Shown piece after piece: positions 27,813 to 35,194 of a DNA stretch of 64,000 bases (position 1 is the stretch's first letter; each line of letters starts with the position of its first letter). Below the pieces are notes generated by a model. That model saw only the letters and a list, made by a program, of their open reading frames with translations. It made no database searches and was not told where the DNA came from. The DNA lies in assembly GCA_018266175.1 (NCBI GenBank), contig JAFEAY010000003.1, positions 186,001 to 250,000 of the forward strand, written 5' to 3'. Both the position numbers and the translations under genes were made by a program. This DNA is from Candidatus Dependentiae bacterium. Lineage in GTDB: Bacteria; Babelota; Babeliae; Babelales; RVW-14.

Positions 27813-27913
27813 AGATCCCCGACTTCAGCCGTCGCTCAAGCTATGACCGACAGGCGGCCCGCTGTGGCTCCCTGCCTCGTCGCAGCCTTGGCGTAGACGG
27901 GTCGAGGATGACA
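27813..27913. repeat. Composite palindromic repeat between outer-membrane-type paralog 2 and the AAA/nuclease gene
   Basis: Outer arms GATCCCCGAC and GTCGAGGATGAC enclose modules of the short palindromic repeat family (CCGTCGCTCAAGCTATG near 27830; CGCAGCCTTGGCGTAGACGG near 27880). The outer arms resemble the GGATCCC...GGGATGACA element found at 33285 and 42398. Confidence 0.55.
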
Positions 27914-28019
27914 ACATAAATCATCAAAATCCTCGCCCGTGCGGGGATTTTTTTATTTATGCTATACTTGTCAGTATAAAAAAATATCGTTTCACCTCTT
28001 TCCCGAAAGAGTGCAAAAC

Positions 28020-29711
28020 ATGAAAATGCTTCCAATCGGTTTTAGTGATTATAAAGAACTCATTGATGGAAACTTTTATTACGTTGATAAAACATTATTG
28101 ATCGATGAGCTCTACCACAGAGGTGGCAAGGTCACCCTGGTCCCTCGACCTCGACGATTTGGCAAAACATTAAATCTTTCAATGCTCAAATATTTTTTTG
28201 AAAAAACGGCAAGATCAAACGCCTATCTTTTTGAAGATAAAAAAATCTGGGGCATTCCCAAGATGGTCCAATTGCAGGGGAAATTTCCTATTATTTTTGT
28301 CACGTTTAAAGACATCAAAGAGAGTACCTGGGACGTAAGCAGAAGCAAGCTTGTTGGAATAATTTCACAAGAATATGCTCGACACAGCTACTTGCTTGAT
28401 TCAGATCTGCTGAGCGATCACGAAAAAGATATTTTCAAAAACATTTGTACAAAAACCGCAACGACCGCAGAGTACCACAATAGCCTTTTAAATCTTTCTC
28501 AATTTTTAGAACGCTACCATCAGGCAAAAACGATTGTTTTGATTGATGAATACGATTCTCCCATTCACGCAGGATATCTCAACAATTATTATTCGGAGAT
28601 TATTGAATTTACCAGAGGATTGCTGTGCGCCGTACTCAAAGATAACTCCAGTCTTGAACGAGGCGTTGTGACCGGCATTTTGCGCACCGCCAAAGAGGGG
28701 ATCTTTTCGGGGCTCAATAACCTCAAAATTTTCACGCTTTTAGATGAACAATTAGCCGATAAATTTGGATTTACAGAAAAAGAGATTGAACAACTACTTC
28801 ACAATTACAACCTTGAGTCGATTGCGCCAGAATTTAAATCTTGGTATAACGGATACTTGATTGGAAAAACGAAAATCTATAACCCCTGGTCGGCCCTTAA
28901 TTGTGCGGATAGATCAGGTGACCTCATTCCCTACTGGGCAAACACCAGTGACAATGGGCTCATTAAAAAAATCATTGCAACTTCCACAACCGATATTCAA
29001 GATTCCTGCGCTGAGCTTCTACACGGCAACGCCGTTCCAAATATCGAAATTAACGACAAAATGGTGCTTCCTGGAATGATTAATGACTCAGATTCAATCT
29101 GGTCACTCCTTCTTTTTAGCGGGTATATCACCATCAATCAATGCGTTCTGAATGCAAAAGGGAAGTTCATCTGCTCGTTGGTATTGCCAAACAGAGAACT
29201 CAATTCACTCTTTGATGATCTGGTTACTGCACTCTTCAAAGAAGGCTTGGAGCATAAAAATATTATCGCCCTTGGGCATGCACTGCGTGACGCTGATGGT
29301 GAGCTTTTTAGCATACTGCTTTCAAAATTTATGATACAGAGCATCAGCTGCCATGATCTGCATGACACTGAGCCGGAAAAGAGCTATCATCTTTTTGTTC
29401 TTGGTATGCTTGTTGTCTACTCAGAAAGCTATACCGTCCGATCGAATCGGGAAAGCGGCTATGGTCGATTTGATATCATGCTCATCCCGCATGACAAAAA
29501 TCGACCAGGAATTGTCATAGAGTTCAAGAAAAAAGACGATAAGGAAACCATGGACCAGTGTGCTAATCGTGCACTCAAGCAAATTAAAGAAAAACACTAT
29601 GCAACAGAATTGCGCAGCCAAGGAATCGACAAGATCGCCTTTTTTGGTATCGCCTGTCACAACAAAGAGGTCCTCCTCAAGCAGGAAAACGAGGACAAAG
29701 AGCACGCTTAA
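28020..29711 (+). CDS. AAA-ATPase-like protein with C-terminal PD-(D/E)XK nuclease domain
   Basis: Matches the widespread family with an N-terminal AAA-ATPase-like domain and a C-terminal PDDEXK_9 nuclease domain. Seen: the start MKMLPIGFSDYKELIDGNFYYVDKT, split here only for length as IGFSDYKELI and YYVDKTLLIDEL; the P-loop-like VPRPRRFGKTLNLSM; DEYDSPIH; and at the C-terminus GYGRFDIML plus IVIEFKKKD, the D...E-x-K nuclease residues. About 563 aa, full length. Start at 28020 because homologues begin there; the RBS is weak (GAAAGAG). Common in anaerobes and host-associated bacteria and often mobile; biological role unclear. Confidence 0.85.
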   Translation: MKMLPIGFSDYKELIDGNFYYVDKTLLIDELYHRGGKVTLVPRPRRFGKTLNLSMLKYFFEKTARSNAYLFEDKKIWGIPKMVQLQGKFPIIFVTFKDIKESTWDVSRSKLVGIISQEYARHSYLLDSDLLSDHEKDIFKNICTKTATTAEYHNSLLNLSQFLERYHQAKTIVLIDEYDSPIHAGYLNNYYSEIIEFTRGLLCAVLKDNSSLERGVVTGILRTAKEGIFSGLNNLKIFTLLDEQLADKFGFTEKEIEQLLHNYNLESIAPEFKSWYNGYLIGKTKIYNPWSALNCADRSGDLIPYWANTSDNGLIKKIIATSTTDIQDSCAELLHGNAVPNIEINDKMVLPGMINDSDSIWSLLLFSGYITINQCVLNAKGKFICSLVLPNRELNSLFDDLVTALFKEGLEHKNIIALGHALRDADGELFSILLSKFMIQSISCHDLHDTEPEKSYHLFVLGMLVVYSESYTVRSNRESGYGRFDIMLIPHDKNRPGIVIEFKKKDDKETMDQCANRALKQIKEKHYATELRSQGIDKIAFFGIACHNKEVLLKQENEDKEHA

Positions 29712-29826
29712 AAGTAACGTTGCTGGTTAACTTCAACTCAAAATACAATTTTTGCGATCACCAAAATATGCTATACTTAGCCCAACGTATATAACACACC
29801 CCCTAACAACCTGCTAGGAGTGCTCA

Positions 29827-30738
29827 ATGGTATTTCTTGACCCCCGCAACGATGTTGCATTCAAAAAAATATTCGGATCAGAAGATCACAAAAATATCAC
29901 CATCTCATTTCTCAACTCCATCTTAGAATACACGGGCGATCGAGCAATTAAAAGCATCACCTTCATGAACACCGAACAGCTTGAAATTGTTCGCCTCAAA
30001 AAAGAGAACGTCCTTGATATCATGTGTGTTGACCATGCCGGCAGCCAATTCATTGTCGAGATGCAGGTTGAAAACGTTAAAGAGTTTGGCAAACGCATGG
30101 TCTATTACGGCGCAAAAACCTACACCATTCAGCTCAGCAAGGGTAAACCTTACTACAAACTCACCCCCGTTATTGTGATAGCAATCACCAACTTCATCAT
30201 GTTCCCAGACAAAAAAGATTACAAATCAATCCATCACCTTGCAGATACCAAAACAGGTGAAAACGACCTCAAAGAGCTGTACTTTGCTTTTGTCGAACTC
30301 CCTAAATTTAAGAAAAAAGAATCTGAGCTTAAATCTGCCGAAGATAAATGGATCTATTTTATCAAGACGATGAAAAAGCAAACCGAAATTCCAGCCCCTC
30401 TTGCCCGAGGTGAATTTGAAGATGCGTGCCATATGGCACAGCGTGCCGCTTGGTCTGAAGATGAACTCAACGCTTATGATGATGCATTTGTCAAAGCAAC
30501 CGATGCTCAAACATCTGCAGAACTGGCTGAAGAAAAAGGACTAGAACGCGGTCTTAAAAAAGGCTTAGAACAGGGCTTAGAACAGGGCTTAGAACAGGGC
30601 TTAGAACAGGGCTTAGAACAGGGCAAAGCTAAAACCCAACGCGAAATGGCTCGAAAGTTACTTTCCAAAATGAGCATTGCTGATATTTCAGAACTTACCG
30701 GCTTATCAATTGAAGAAATTGAGGCGCTCAAAGATTAA
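29827..30738 (+). CDS. Rpn-family recombination-promoting nuclease (PD-(D/E)XK transposase-like), intact copy
   Basis: Belongs to the Rpn/YhgA-like PD-(D/E)XK family. It starts FLDPRNDVAFKKIFGSEDHK, has VLDIMCVDHAG and FIVEMQV (catalytic Asp and E-x-Q positions), and FGKRMVYYGAKTY. The C-terminal tail carries a run of GLEQ repeats from a 12-bp DNA repeat and ends with a small helical segment (ISELTGLSIEEIEALKD). RBS GGAG before the ATG. A second copy at 48620-50123 is split by an IS element. These proteins are linked to horizontal transfer and endonuclease activity; cellular role is open. Confidence 0.88.
   Translation: MVFLDPRNDVAFKKIFGSEDHKNITISFLNSILEYTGDRAIKSITFMNTEQLEIVRLKKENVLDIMCVDHAGSQFIVEMQVENVKEFGKRMVYYGAKTYTIQLSKGKPYYKLTPVIVIAITNFIMFPDKKDYKSIHHLADTKTGENDLKELYFAFVELPKFKKKESELKSAEDKWIYFIKTMKKQTEIPAPLARGEFEDACHMAQRAAWSEDELNAYDDAFVKATDAQTSAELAEEKGLERGLKKGLEQGLEQGLEQGLEQGLEQGKAKTQREMARKLLSKMSIADISELTGLSIEEIEALKD
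30562..30621 (+). repeat. Five tandem copies of a 12-bp unit inside rpn
   Basis: GGCTTAGAACAG repeated exactly five times, encoding GLEQ units. Its length is a multiple of three, so copy-number change keeps frame. Confidence 0.95.
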
Positions 30739-30766
30739 TTTTTATACTAAAAACCGGGTGTTCTTC

Positions 30767-30795
30767 AAAAAGTAGCACAGCTTGTGCTACTTTTT
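30767..30795 (+). terminator. Terminator of the intact rpn gene
   Basis: AAAAAGTAGCACA pairs with TGTGCTACTTTTT around a 3-base loop. Confidence 0.9.
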
Positions 30796-30850
30796 CATAA
30801 GCAAGAAAATTAGATTACGAAGTAGGATAACAGATCCTCAATTTCCCCTT

Positions 30851-30910
30851 CACACTACTCCTCTCAAACCATTTTTGCAAAATACTTGATCTGCCTGCTC
30901 TGCTTGCATA
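30851..30910 (+). repeat. Dispersed direct repeat, copy 1 (partial)
   Basis: Contains AACCATTTTTGCAAAATACT continuing TGATCTGCCTGCTCTG. The same sequence recurs at 31747 and 32804, each time at the edge of a TA module. Confidence 0.85.
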
Positions 30911-30921
30911 AATGAGCAAAT

Positions 30922-31349
30922 CTATCGAGTAAGCTGCAATGTGTGCTGAAGCTGCTCAAGAAACATAACGCTTTTTGTACGACCAATTTTTTTAAGATCT
31001 TCTTGTGCACCAAATAGAGCCAACTTAAAATCAGCTGAATCTTTAATTACGGTTACAACATTCAAGATTTCTTGAACAAATTGCGACAGATGGTTTTTTA
31101 TAATATCAAAAATATCTTCATAATTGAGTCCAAAATATTCATGCGAAATAACATTTCTGAAGTCTACAACTTTCCTCCATTTTGGATTAACAAGATGTTG
31201 AAGCGTTGTTGATTTTAATAGACGGCCGTAAAAAGCAATTCATCTGAAACAAAATTGATTGGGTCTGTGACATGAGCCATGTGTCGAGCAACAGCATCGC
31301 TTGCAACAAGTATATCAATAATAAAAAACTCAGCTTTGCGATTAAGCAT
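30922..31349 (-). pseudogene. HepT-like HEPN toxin, frameshifted
   Basis: Partner of the nucleotidyltransferase gene, whose stop it overlaps by 8 bp (ATGCTTAA). The first frame reads MLNRKAEFFIIDILVASDAV and stops after TAVY. In another frame the coding continues (LVNPKWRKVVDFRNVISHEY) with the HEPN RNase motif R-x4-H (RNVISH), and ends at 30922. One missing base in the short A run at 31230-31234 (T run on the coding strand) would restore a single frame of about 142 codons. It is either a genuine inactivating deletion or a sequencing/assembly error. HEPN toxins of this family act as RNases neutralised by their MNT partner. Confidence 0.75.
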
Positions 31350-31647
31350 AAATAAGATCCTTTTCAACATGATGCATGATGAAACTTCTTACTGAATCGA
31401 AATAACCAACATCAACCTTTTTGCCAAATCTTTGCTCTAAGAAATCACGCAGCTCAAGTCGCTTCTCAAAACTTTTATGTGGCATTTCAATAAGAAGATC
31501 AATATCACTATCTGGCCCTGCTTCGCCTCGTGCGTAAGAACCAAAGAGAGCAATTTTTATAACGCCAAATTCTTTTTCAAGTAAGCTCTTATTGCCTTTG
31601 AGAAATTGGATAATAATCTCTTTGTCACAACCTTGTTCTTGTATCAT
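31342..31647 (-). CDS. MNT-domain minimal nucleotidyltransferase (MntA-type antitoxin)
   Basis: DNA-polymerase-beta-like nucleotidyltransferase with IALFGSYARGEAGPDSDIDLL, the GS...D-x-D signature, at about residues 32-52. 101 aa is typical of MntA proteins, which neutralise HEPN toxins by AMPylating them. It precedes and overlaps the frameshifted HepT-like gene. An intact antitoxin beside a broken toxin suggests decay of the module. Confidence 0.88.
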   Translation of the reverse strand: MIQEQGCDKEIIIQFLKGNKSLLEKEFGVIKIALFGSYARGEAGPDSDIDLLIEMPHKSFEKRLELRDFLEQRFGKKVDVGYFDSVRSFIMHHVEKDLIYA

Positions 31648-31746
31648 TTTTCATCCTCCAAAAAGTTTTTTACAACACCAGTTTCAGCTTACCATAACTT
31701 GGGGCAAGACAAAGTAGCCTCTCTTTTTTCCTGTTTTTTGCTGATT

Positions 31747-31826
31747 CACACTACCCCTCACAAACCATTTTTGCAAAATACTTGATCTGCCAGCTCTGTT
31801 TGCATAGGCTCAAAAGTAAACTTACA
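31747..31826 (+). repeat. Dispersed direct repeat, copy 2
   Basis: CACACTACCCCTCACAAACC followed by the shared core through CTCAAAAGTAAACTTACA. It lies between the MNT/HEPN module and the second HigBA-like module. Confidence 0.88.
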
Positions 31827-31929
31827 AACTAGCTTCTATACCGTTCATTATTTTTGTTGATGAGGTTGTTGTTTTCAACACAACTTGGTGCAATAGAGCA
31901 AAAAAATAAATTTTGAATAATTTGCTCAC

Positions 31930-32256
31930 TTATTTATAAAGGTGAGTCAAATCTAAAGAAATTTGATGTCCATTTCGCTCGATAAGAACCTTACACCCAA
32001 GGCCATTTAAAACTTTAAAGAAACTTCCCATATTGAAATCTTTGTTAATTCCTGAGCGCATGCCTTGGATAACCGTTGGTGATACCCCTGCAAGCTTTGC
32101 AAGCCTCCTTACGGAGATTTTATCTTCTTCCATCGCAGCAAGAATCATTTCTGACAACAAAAGATCTTTATATTCTTCGTCAAAAGCTTTTTTTTCTTTT
32201 GGACTTAATGATTCAATAAATGTATCGATCGTTGATTTTATCTTTTTATTAGCCAT
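31930..32256 (-). CDS. XRE/HigA-type antitoxin, copy 2
   Basis: HTH antitoxin similar to the one at 24870: shared EEYKDLLLSEMILAAMEEDK and ISVRRLAKLAGVSPTVIQG. It lies downstream of its toxin (toxin first). I prefer MANKKIKS at 32256, with GGAG upstream; a codon at 32286 would overlap the toxin and add 10 residues. Confidence 0.85.
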   Translation of the reverse strand: MANKKIKSTIDTFIESLSPKEKKAFDEEYKDLLLSEMILAAMEEDKISVRRLAKLAGVSPTVIQGMRSGINKDFNMGSFFKVLNGLGCKVLIERNGHQISLDLTHLYK

Positions 32257-32269
32257 AAGAGTCTCCAAT

Positions 32270-32632
32270 TTAAAACCTTTTTTCATAATTTTCTTTTGCC
32301 TTTAAAGCTCGTTCTTTTTCTCTTGGTGGGATCTTTTTTGTTTTCTTTTCATATGCATTCGTAACAATTACCTTTGAACCATCAAAGAAAAAACATAAAA
32401 ATCTATCTGGTTGTGGCTTCAAGGCATAAATCTGATCACCCTCGTAACAAAACTTTTCTTTGTTAAATATTTTTCCGCTATCACCAAGCAGTAAAAAGAG
32501 CTGCGCAACCTTCTTCTTCCTAGCTGGAGTAAGGCTTTCAAAATATTCAAGCGCTTCACTTTTTCCTCGGTCATCAGAGTACCATATCAACGTAAACTTT
32601 TTACCCAGATACGCCATGAATTTTTCTTTCAT
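32270..32632 (-). CDS. HigB/Gp49-like toxin, copy 2
   Basis: Close relative of the toxin at 24494: GKKFTLIWYSDDRGKSEAL, GKIFNKEKFCYEGDQIYALK, DRFLCFFFDGSKVIVTNAY, then KKIPPREKERALKAKENY. Start at MKEKFMAYLG with GAGGAG upstream. With its HTH partner it forms a complete toxin-first TA pair lying between direct-repeat copies 2 and 3. Toxicity is inferred. Confidence 0.85.
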   Translation of the reverse strand: MKEKFMAYLGKKFTLIWYSDDRGKSEALEYFESLTPARKKKVAQLFLLLGDSGKIFNKEKFCYEGDQIYALKPQPDRFLCFFFDGSKVIVTNAYEKKTKKIPPREKERALKAKENYEKRF

Positions 32633-32803
32633 CGGCTCCTCAAGCAAACAGATGTGGGATGTTTAGAATCATAAATAAACGTACCACGATCATAATACAT
32701 TGTCCATTAATTTAAGATAATCGCACAGCAAGACGACTCGGCTGCTTGACTCATAATACCGTCCTCTTCACCACCAATTCACCCTAACTCCTTTACGATC
32801 ATC

Positions 32804-32867
32804 AACCATTTTTGCAAAATACTTGATCTGCCTGCTCTGTTTGCATACGCTCAAAAGTAAACTTACA
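32804..32867 (+). repeat. Dispersed direct repeat, copy 3
   Basis: AACCATTTTTGCAAAATACT ... CTCAAAAGTAAACTTACA. Nearly identical to copy 2 over about 64 bases. Confidence 0.88.
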
Positions 32868-32894
32868 GGTTAGGCAATTCTATCTTGTTGCGAT

Positions 32895-33200
32895 GCAAAG
32901 CAATCTTGATGAACCTAAAGCGACAGGATGGCCTCTTGACTCGCTGTAGCCTCCTGGCTCGCCATAGCTTGAAAAGCGACGGCGGCTGGCAGAGGCGGTT
33001 GGGCGCCCGGCGAACTCAGCCAATCCGTCGCTAGAGCTTTGCGATAGAGAGTAATACCGCAATCGGTAAACTTTGGTGGGGTTTCCAAGGGGCTGGCCGC
33101 CCGACTTCGCGTAAAGCTACGACGGGCTGGCAGCCCAGATGGCGGGCATGTCCGCCGTAGTTCGTAGAACGTAGGAGGATGGTAGGTACCGCGTACCTAC
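32895..33200. repeat. Composite repeat, copy 1 (inverted relative to 41717-41960)
   Basis: Four blocks match the other copy in the same order on the opposite strand: 32911-32934, 33010-33043, 33072-33090 and 33141-33200 (the last with about two mismatches in 60). Between blocks, the copies carry different inserts, here the short palindromic repeat modules near 32950 and 33102. The final block is made of small hairpins, including GTAGGTAC-CGC-GTACCTAC. No gene is evident from 32868 to 33461. Confidence 0.75.
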
Positions 33201-33284
33201 AAAAAGATAAGCTATAAAAAATAATATTCTCTCCAAGCAAAATGAATACCATCGATAAGTTATAAACGAACAATGTTATTTTGG

Positions 33285-33313
33285 TGGATCCCGGATCGGA
33301 GTCCGGGATGACA
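33285..33313. repeat. GGATCCC/GGGATGACA palindromic element
   Basis: TGGATCCCGGATCGGAGTCC continuing GGGATGACA. It resembles repeats known from rickettsiae and other bacteria. A second copy sits inside a broken toxin gene at 42398. Confidence 0.7.
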
Positions 33314-33461
33314 TCGTGGGATATTAAAAACCAGTTTTAATTCGTAGCTCTGGTATTCATAAATGAAGTAGAAATGGTACTGATCGATAAAATGAGAAAA
33401 ATAATAATTTAAAAAACATTGCACAGATACCTAAGCCGAATAATCTTAAAAAGGAGACCGT

Positions 33462-34937
33462 ATGATGAAAACAAACCTCATTGCGCTACGCCGCATAACC
33501 TTCCTAGCCCTGGCACTGACCGCCAGCACGGCACTGCTGGCCGACGGCGACGCCAGCAACAAAACCTTCTTGTCACCACGCTCGCCAAGCGTGAACATGG
33601 CGCACAAGTACACCACATGGGCTGACCATGTGTATGGCAAGCGCTGCGGCAAGGCACAGACCAGCTTTCAGCTGACTGGATTCTTTTCGGAATCGGAAAA
33701 GGGGAAAGATTTAGGGAACTATTTTGGTATTGGGAATAAGAGCAACAGCTTTACGGTTGGCCCAACAACTGCGCCTGGTGAAATCAATACAGATTTCTTA
33801 ATGCATGATTTTGCAGGAATTGGAAATGCTTCTGGCACTATCACCCTTGCTCCACGCCAAGAAGCCTGGGGCGCACGCTTAGACTTCTTTCAAGACCTTC
33901 ATTTCCGATTTGGAAAATTCTTTATTGCAGCCACTCTCCCTATCGTTCATGTACAACAAAACATGCGCATCCAAACAACCGATGGTTTGCCAACTCGAGC
34001 TATTGGCGGCACACAATTTACCCTTGAAGATTTTTTCAGTGGAAAATTTGAAAACGCTGATCCTGCTGATGCTGAAAATAAACAATCAGCACTGACTAAA
34101 GCAAAAATTGGTGGCAGCCATTCAGAAACAGGCGTTGCTGACATCGAACTTGAACTTGGCTGGAAAGCACTTGAAAGCAAAAAGTGCCATATTTTCTTAA
34201 ACCTTGGCTTCACCATTCCAACCAGCAACAAGGCTGATGGCGAATTTTTGTTTGAGCCGATCTATGGCAACGGCGACCACTTCGCCTTTGGTGGCGGCAT
34301 TGATGCTGGCGTAACCTTGTGGTGCAAAGATAAGAACAAAGTCCGCTTGCTTCTTGCTGGAGACTACCGTTTCTTATTTGACAATACACAAAAGCGTACG
34401 CTGGGAGTTATGGACGATGTCGGCGTACCACAGAGATTTGGTCATTATGCTGCAGGCTATAAACTTCTCCAGGATCCAGGAACCCCACTTTTTCCACTAG
34501 CAAATGTATTAACACAAAATGTTGGCGTTGAACCGGGTAGTCAAATTGATGCACTTGCAGCACTTTCGTTCAACTTCTGCCGCTTAACTTTTGATGCTGG
34601 TTATAACCTCTTCTGGAGAGATAAAGAATCAGTCAAAGTAAAAGCTTGGGAAGATGGAGTTTACTACCAAGCTAGCATTCTTCGCGATGCAACTGATGCT
34701 TTTACTCTTGTTAATGCAGGTCTTGACACTCCTATCAATCGTAAAAATTTAAACATCGCGGCAGCAGCAACACCATCACTCCTTTCTCATAAAATATTTG
34801 GTAGCTTGGCTTACTCAGGCAAAATTAAAAATCAGTATCCATGCAGCTTTGGTGTAGGCGGATCGTATGAGTTTGCTGATACCAACGCGGACCTTGAAAA
34901 TTGGAGCGCTTGGATTAAAGCAATTCTCTCATTCTAA
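33462..34937 (+). CDS. Predicted outer-membrane beta-barrel protein, paralog 3 of 3
   Basis: A signal peptide (about 1-28, ending near ALLADGDAS) is followed by NKTFLSPRSPSVNM, WADHVYGKRC, GNYFGIGN, QEAWGARLDFFQDL, SETGVADIELELGW, FDAGYNLFWRDKES and the terminal WIKAILSF. These are the same landmarks as the other two paralogs. AAAAGGAG precedes the ATG. Codons for roughly the first 75 residues (33480-33690) are markedly richer in G+C than the rest, suggesting mosaic origin or recombination. It sits just inside the inverted composite repeat. Confidence 0.8.
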   Translation: MMKTNLIALRRITFLALALTASTALLADGDASNKTFLSPRSPSVNMAHKYTTWADHVYGKRCGKAQTSFQLTGFFSESEKGKDLGNYFGIGNKSNSFTVGPTTAPGEINTDFLMHDFAGIGNASGTITLAPRQEAWGARLDFFQDLHFRFGKFFIAATLPIVHVQQNMRIQTTDGLPTRAIGGTQFTLEDFFSGKFENADPADAENKQSALTKAKIGGSHSETGVADIELELGWKALESKKCHIFLNLGFTIPTSNKADGEFLFEPIYGNGDHFAFGGGIDAGVTLWCKDKNKVRLLLAGDYRFLFDNTQKRTLGVMDDVGVPQRFGHYAAGYKLLQDPGTPLFPLANVLTQNVGVEPGSQIDALAALSFNFCRLTFDAGYNLFWRDKESVKVKAWEDGVYYQASILRDATDAFTLVNAGLDTPINRKNLNIAAAATPSLLSHKIFGSLAYSGKIKNQYPCSFGVGGSYEFADTNADLENWSAWIKAILSF

Positions 34938-35028
34938 AAAATCAGCAACCCCACTCTTCCTGAGTGTTTTTGCGCAATGAAATGAAGCAAAAAAGTATCG
35001 AATGATTTTGAGTAATAAAAATCTATAG

Positions 35029-35056
35029 AGGCGCTCAATTGATGAGCGCCTTTTTT
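35029..35056 (+). terminator. Rho-independent terminator
   Basis: AGGCGCTCA and TGAGCGCCT arms (9 bp, 5-base loop), then TTTTTT. Confidence 0.9.
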
Positions 35057-35194
35057 CATGCGATCTGATCAGTCATACAAATCAAGATTATTTTCAAAAT
35101 TAAAAATTATTGACTTATATTTCAAATAGAGAATATCATTAGGTTAGGATATAAAATTTTTCTAAAGATACTATTTATATTGAAAGGGATTTCC

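Noticed and set aside
30562-30621. CRISPR-like array
   Set aside because: The 12-bp units are contiguous with no spacers and lie in a coding sequence; no cas gene is present.
30851-32867. Integron attC-like reading of the direct repeats
   Set aside because: No IntI-type integrase in the window, and the repeats lack the paired inner and outer core sites expected of attC; cassette-like layout is described without that name.
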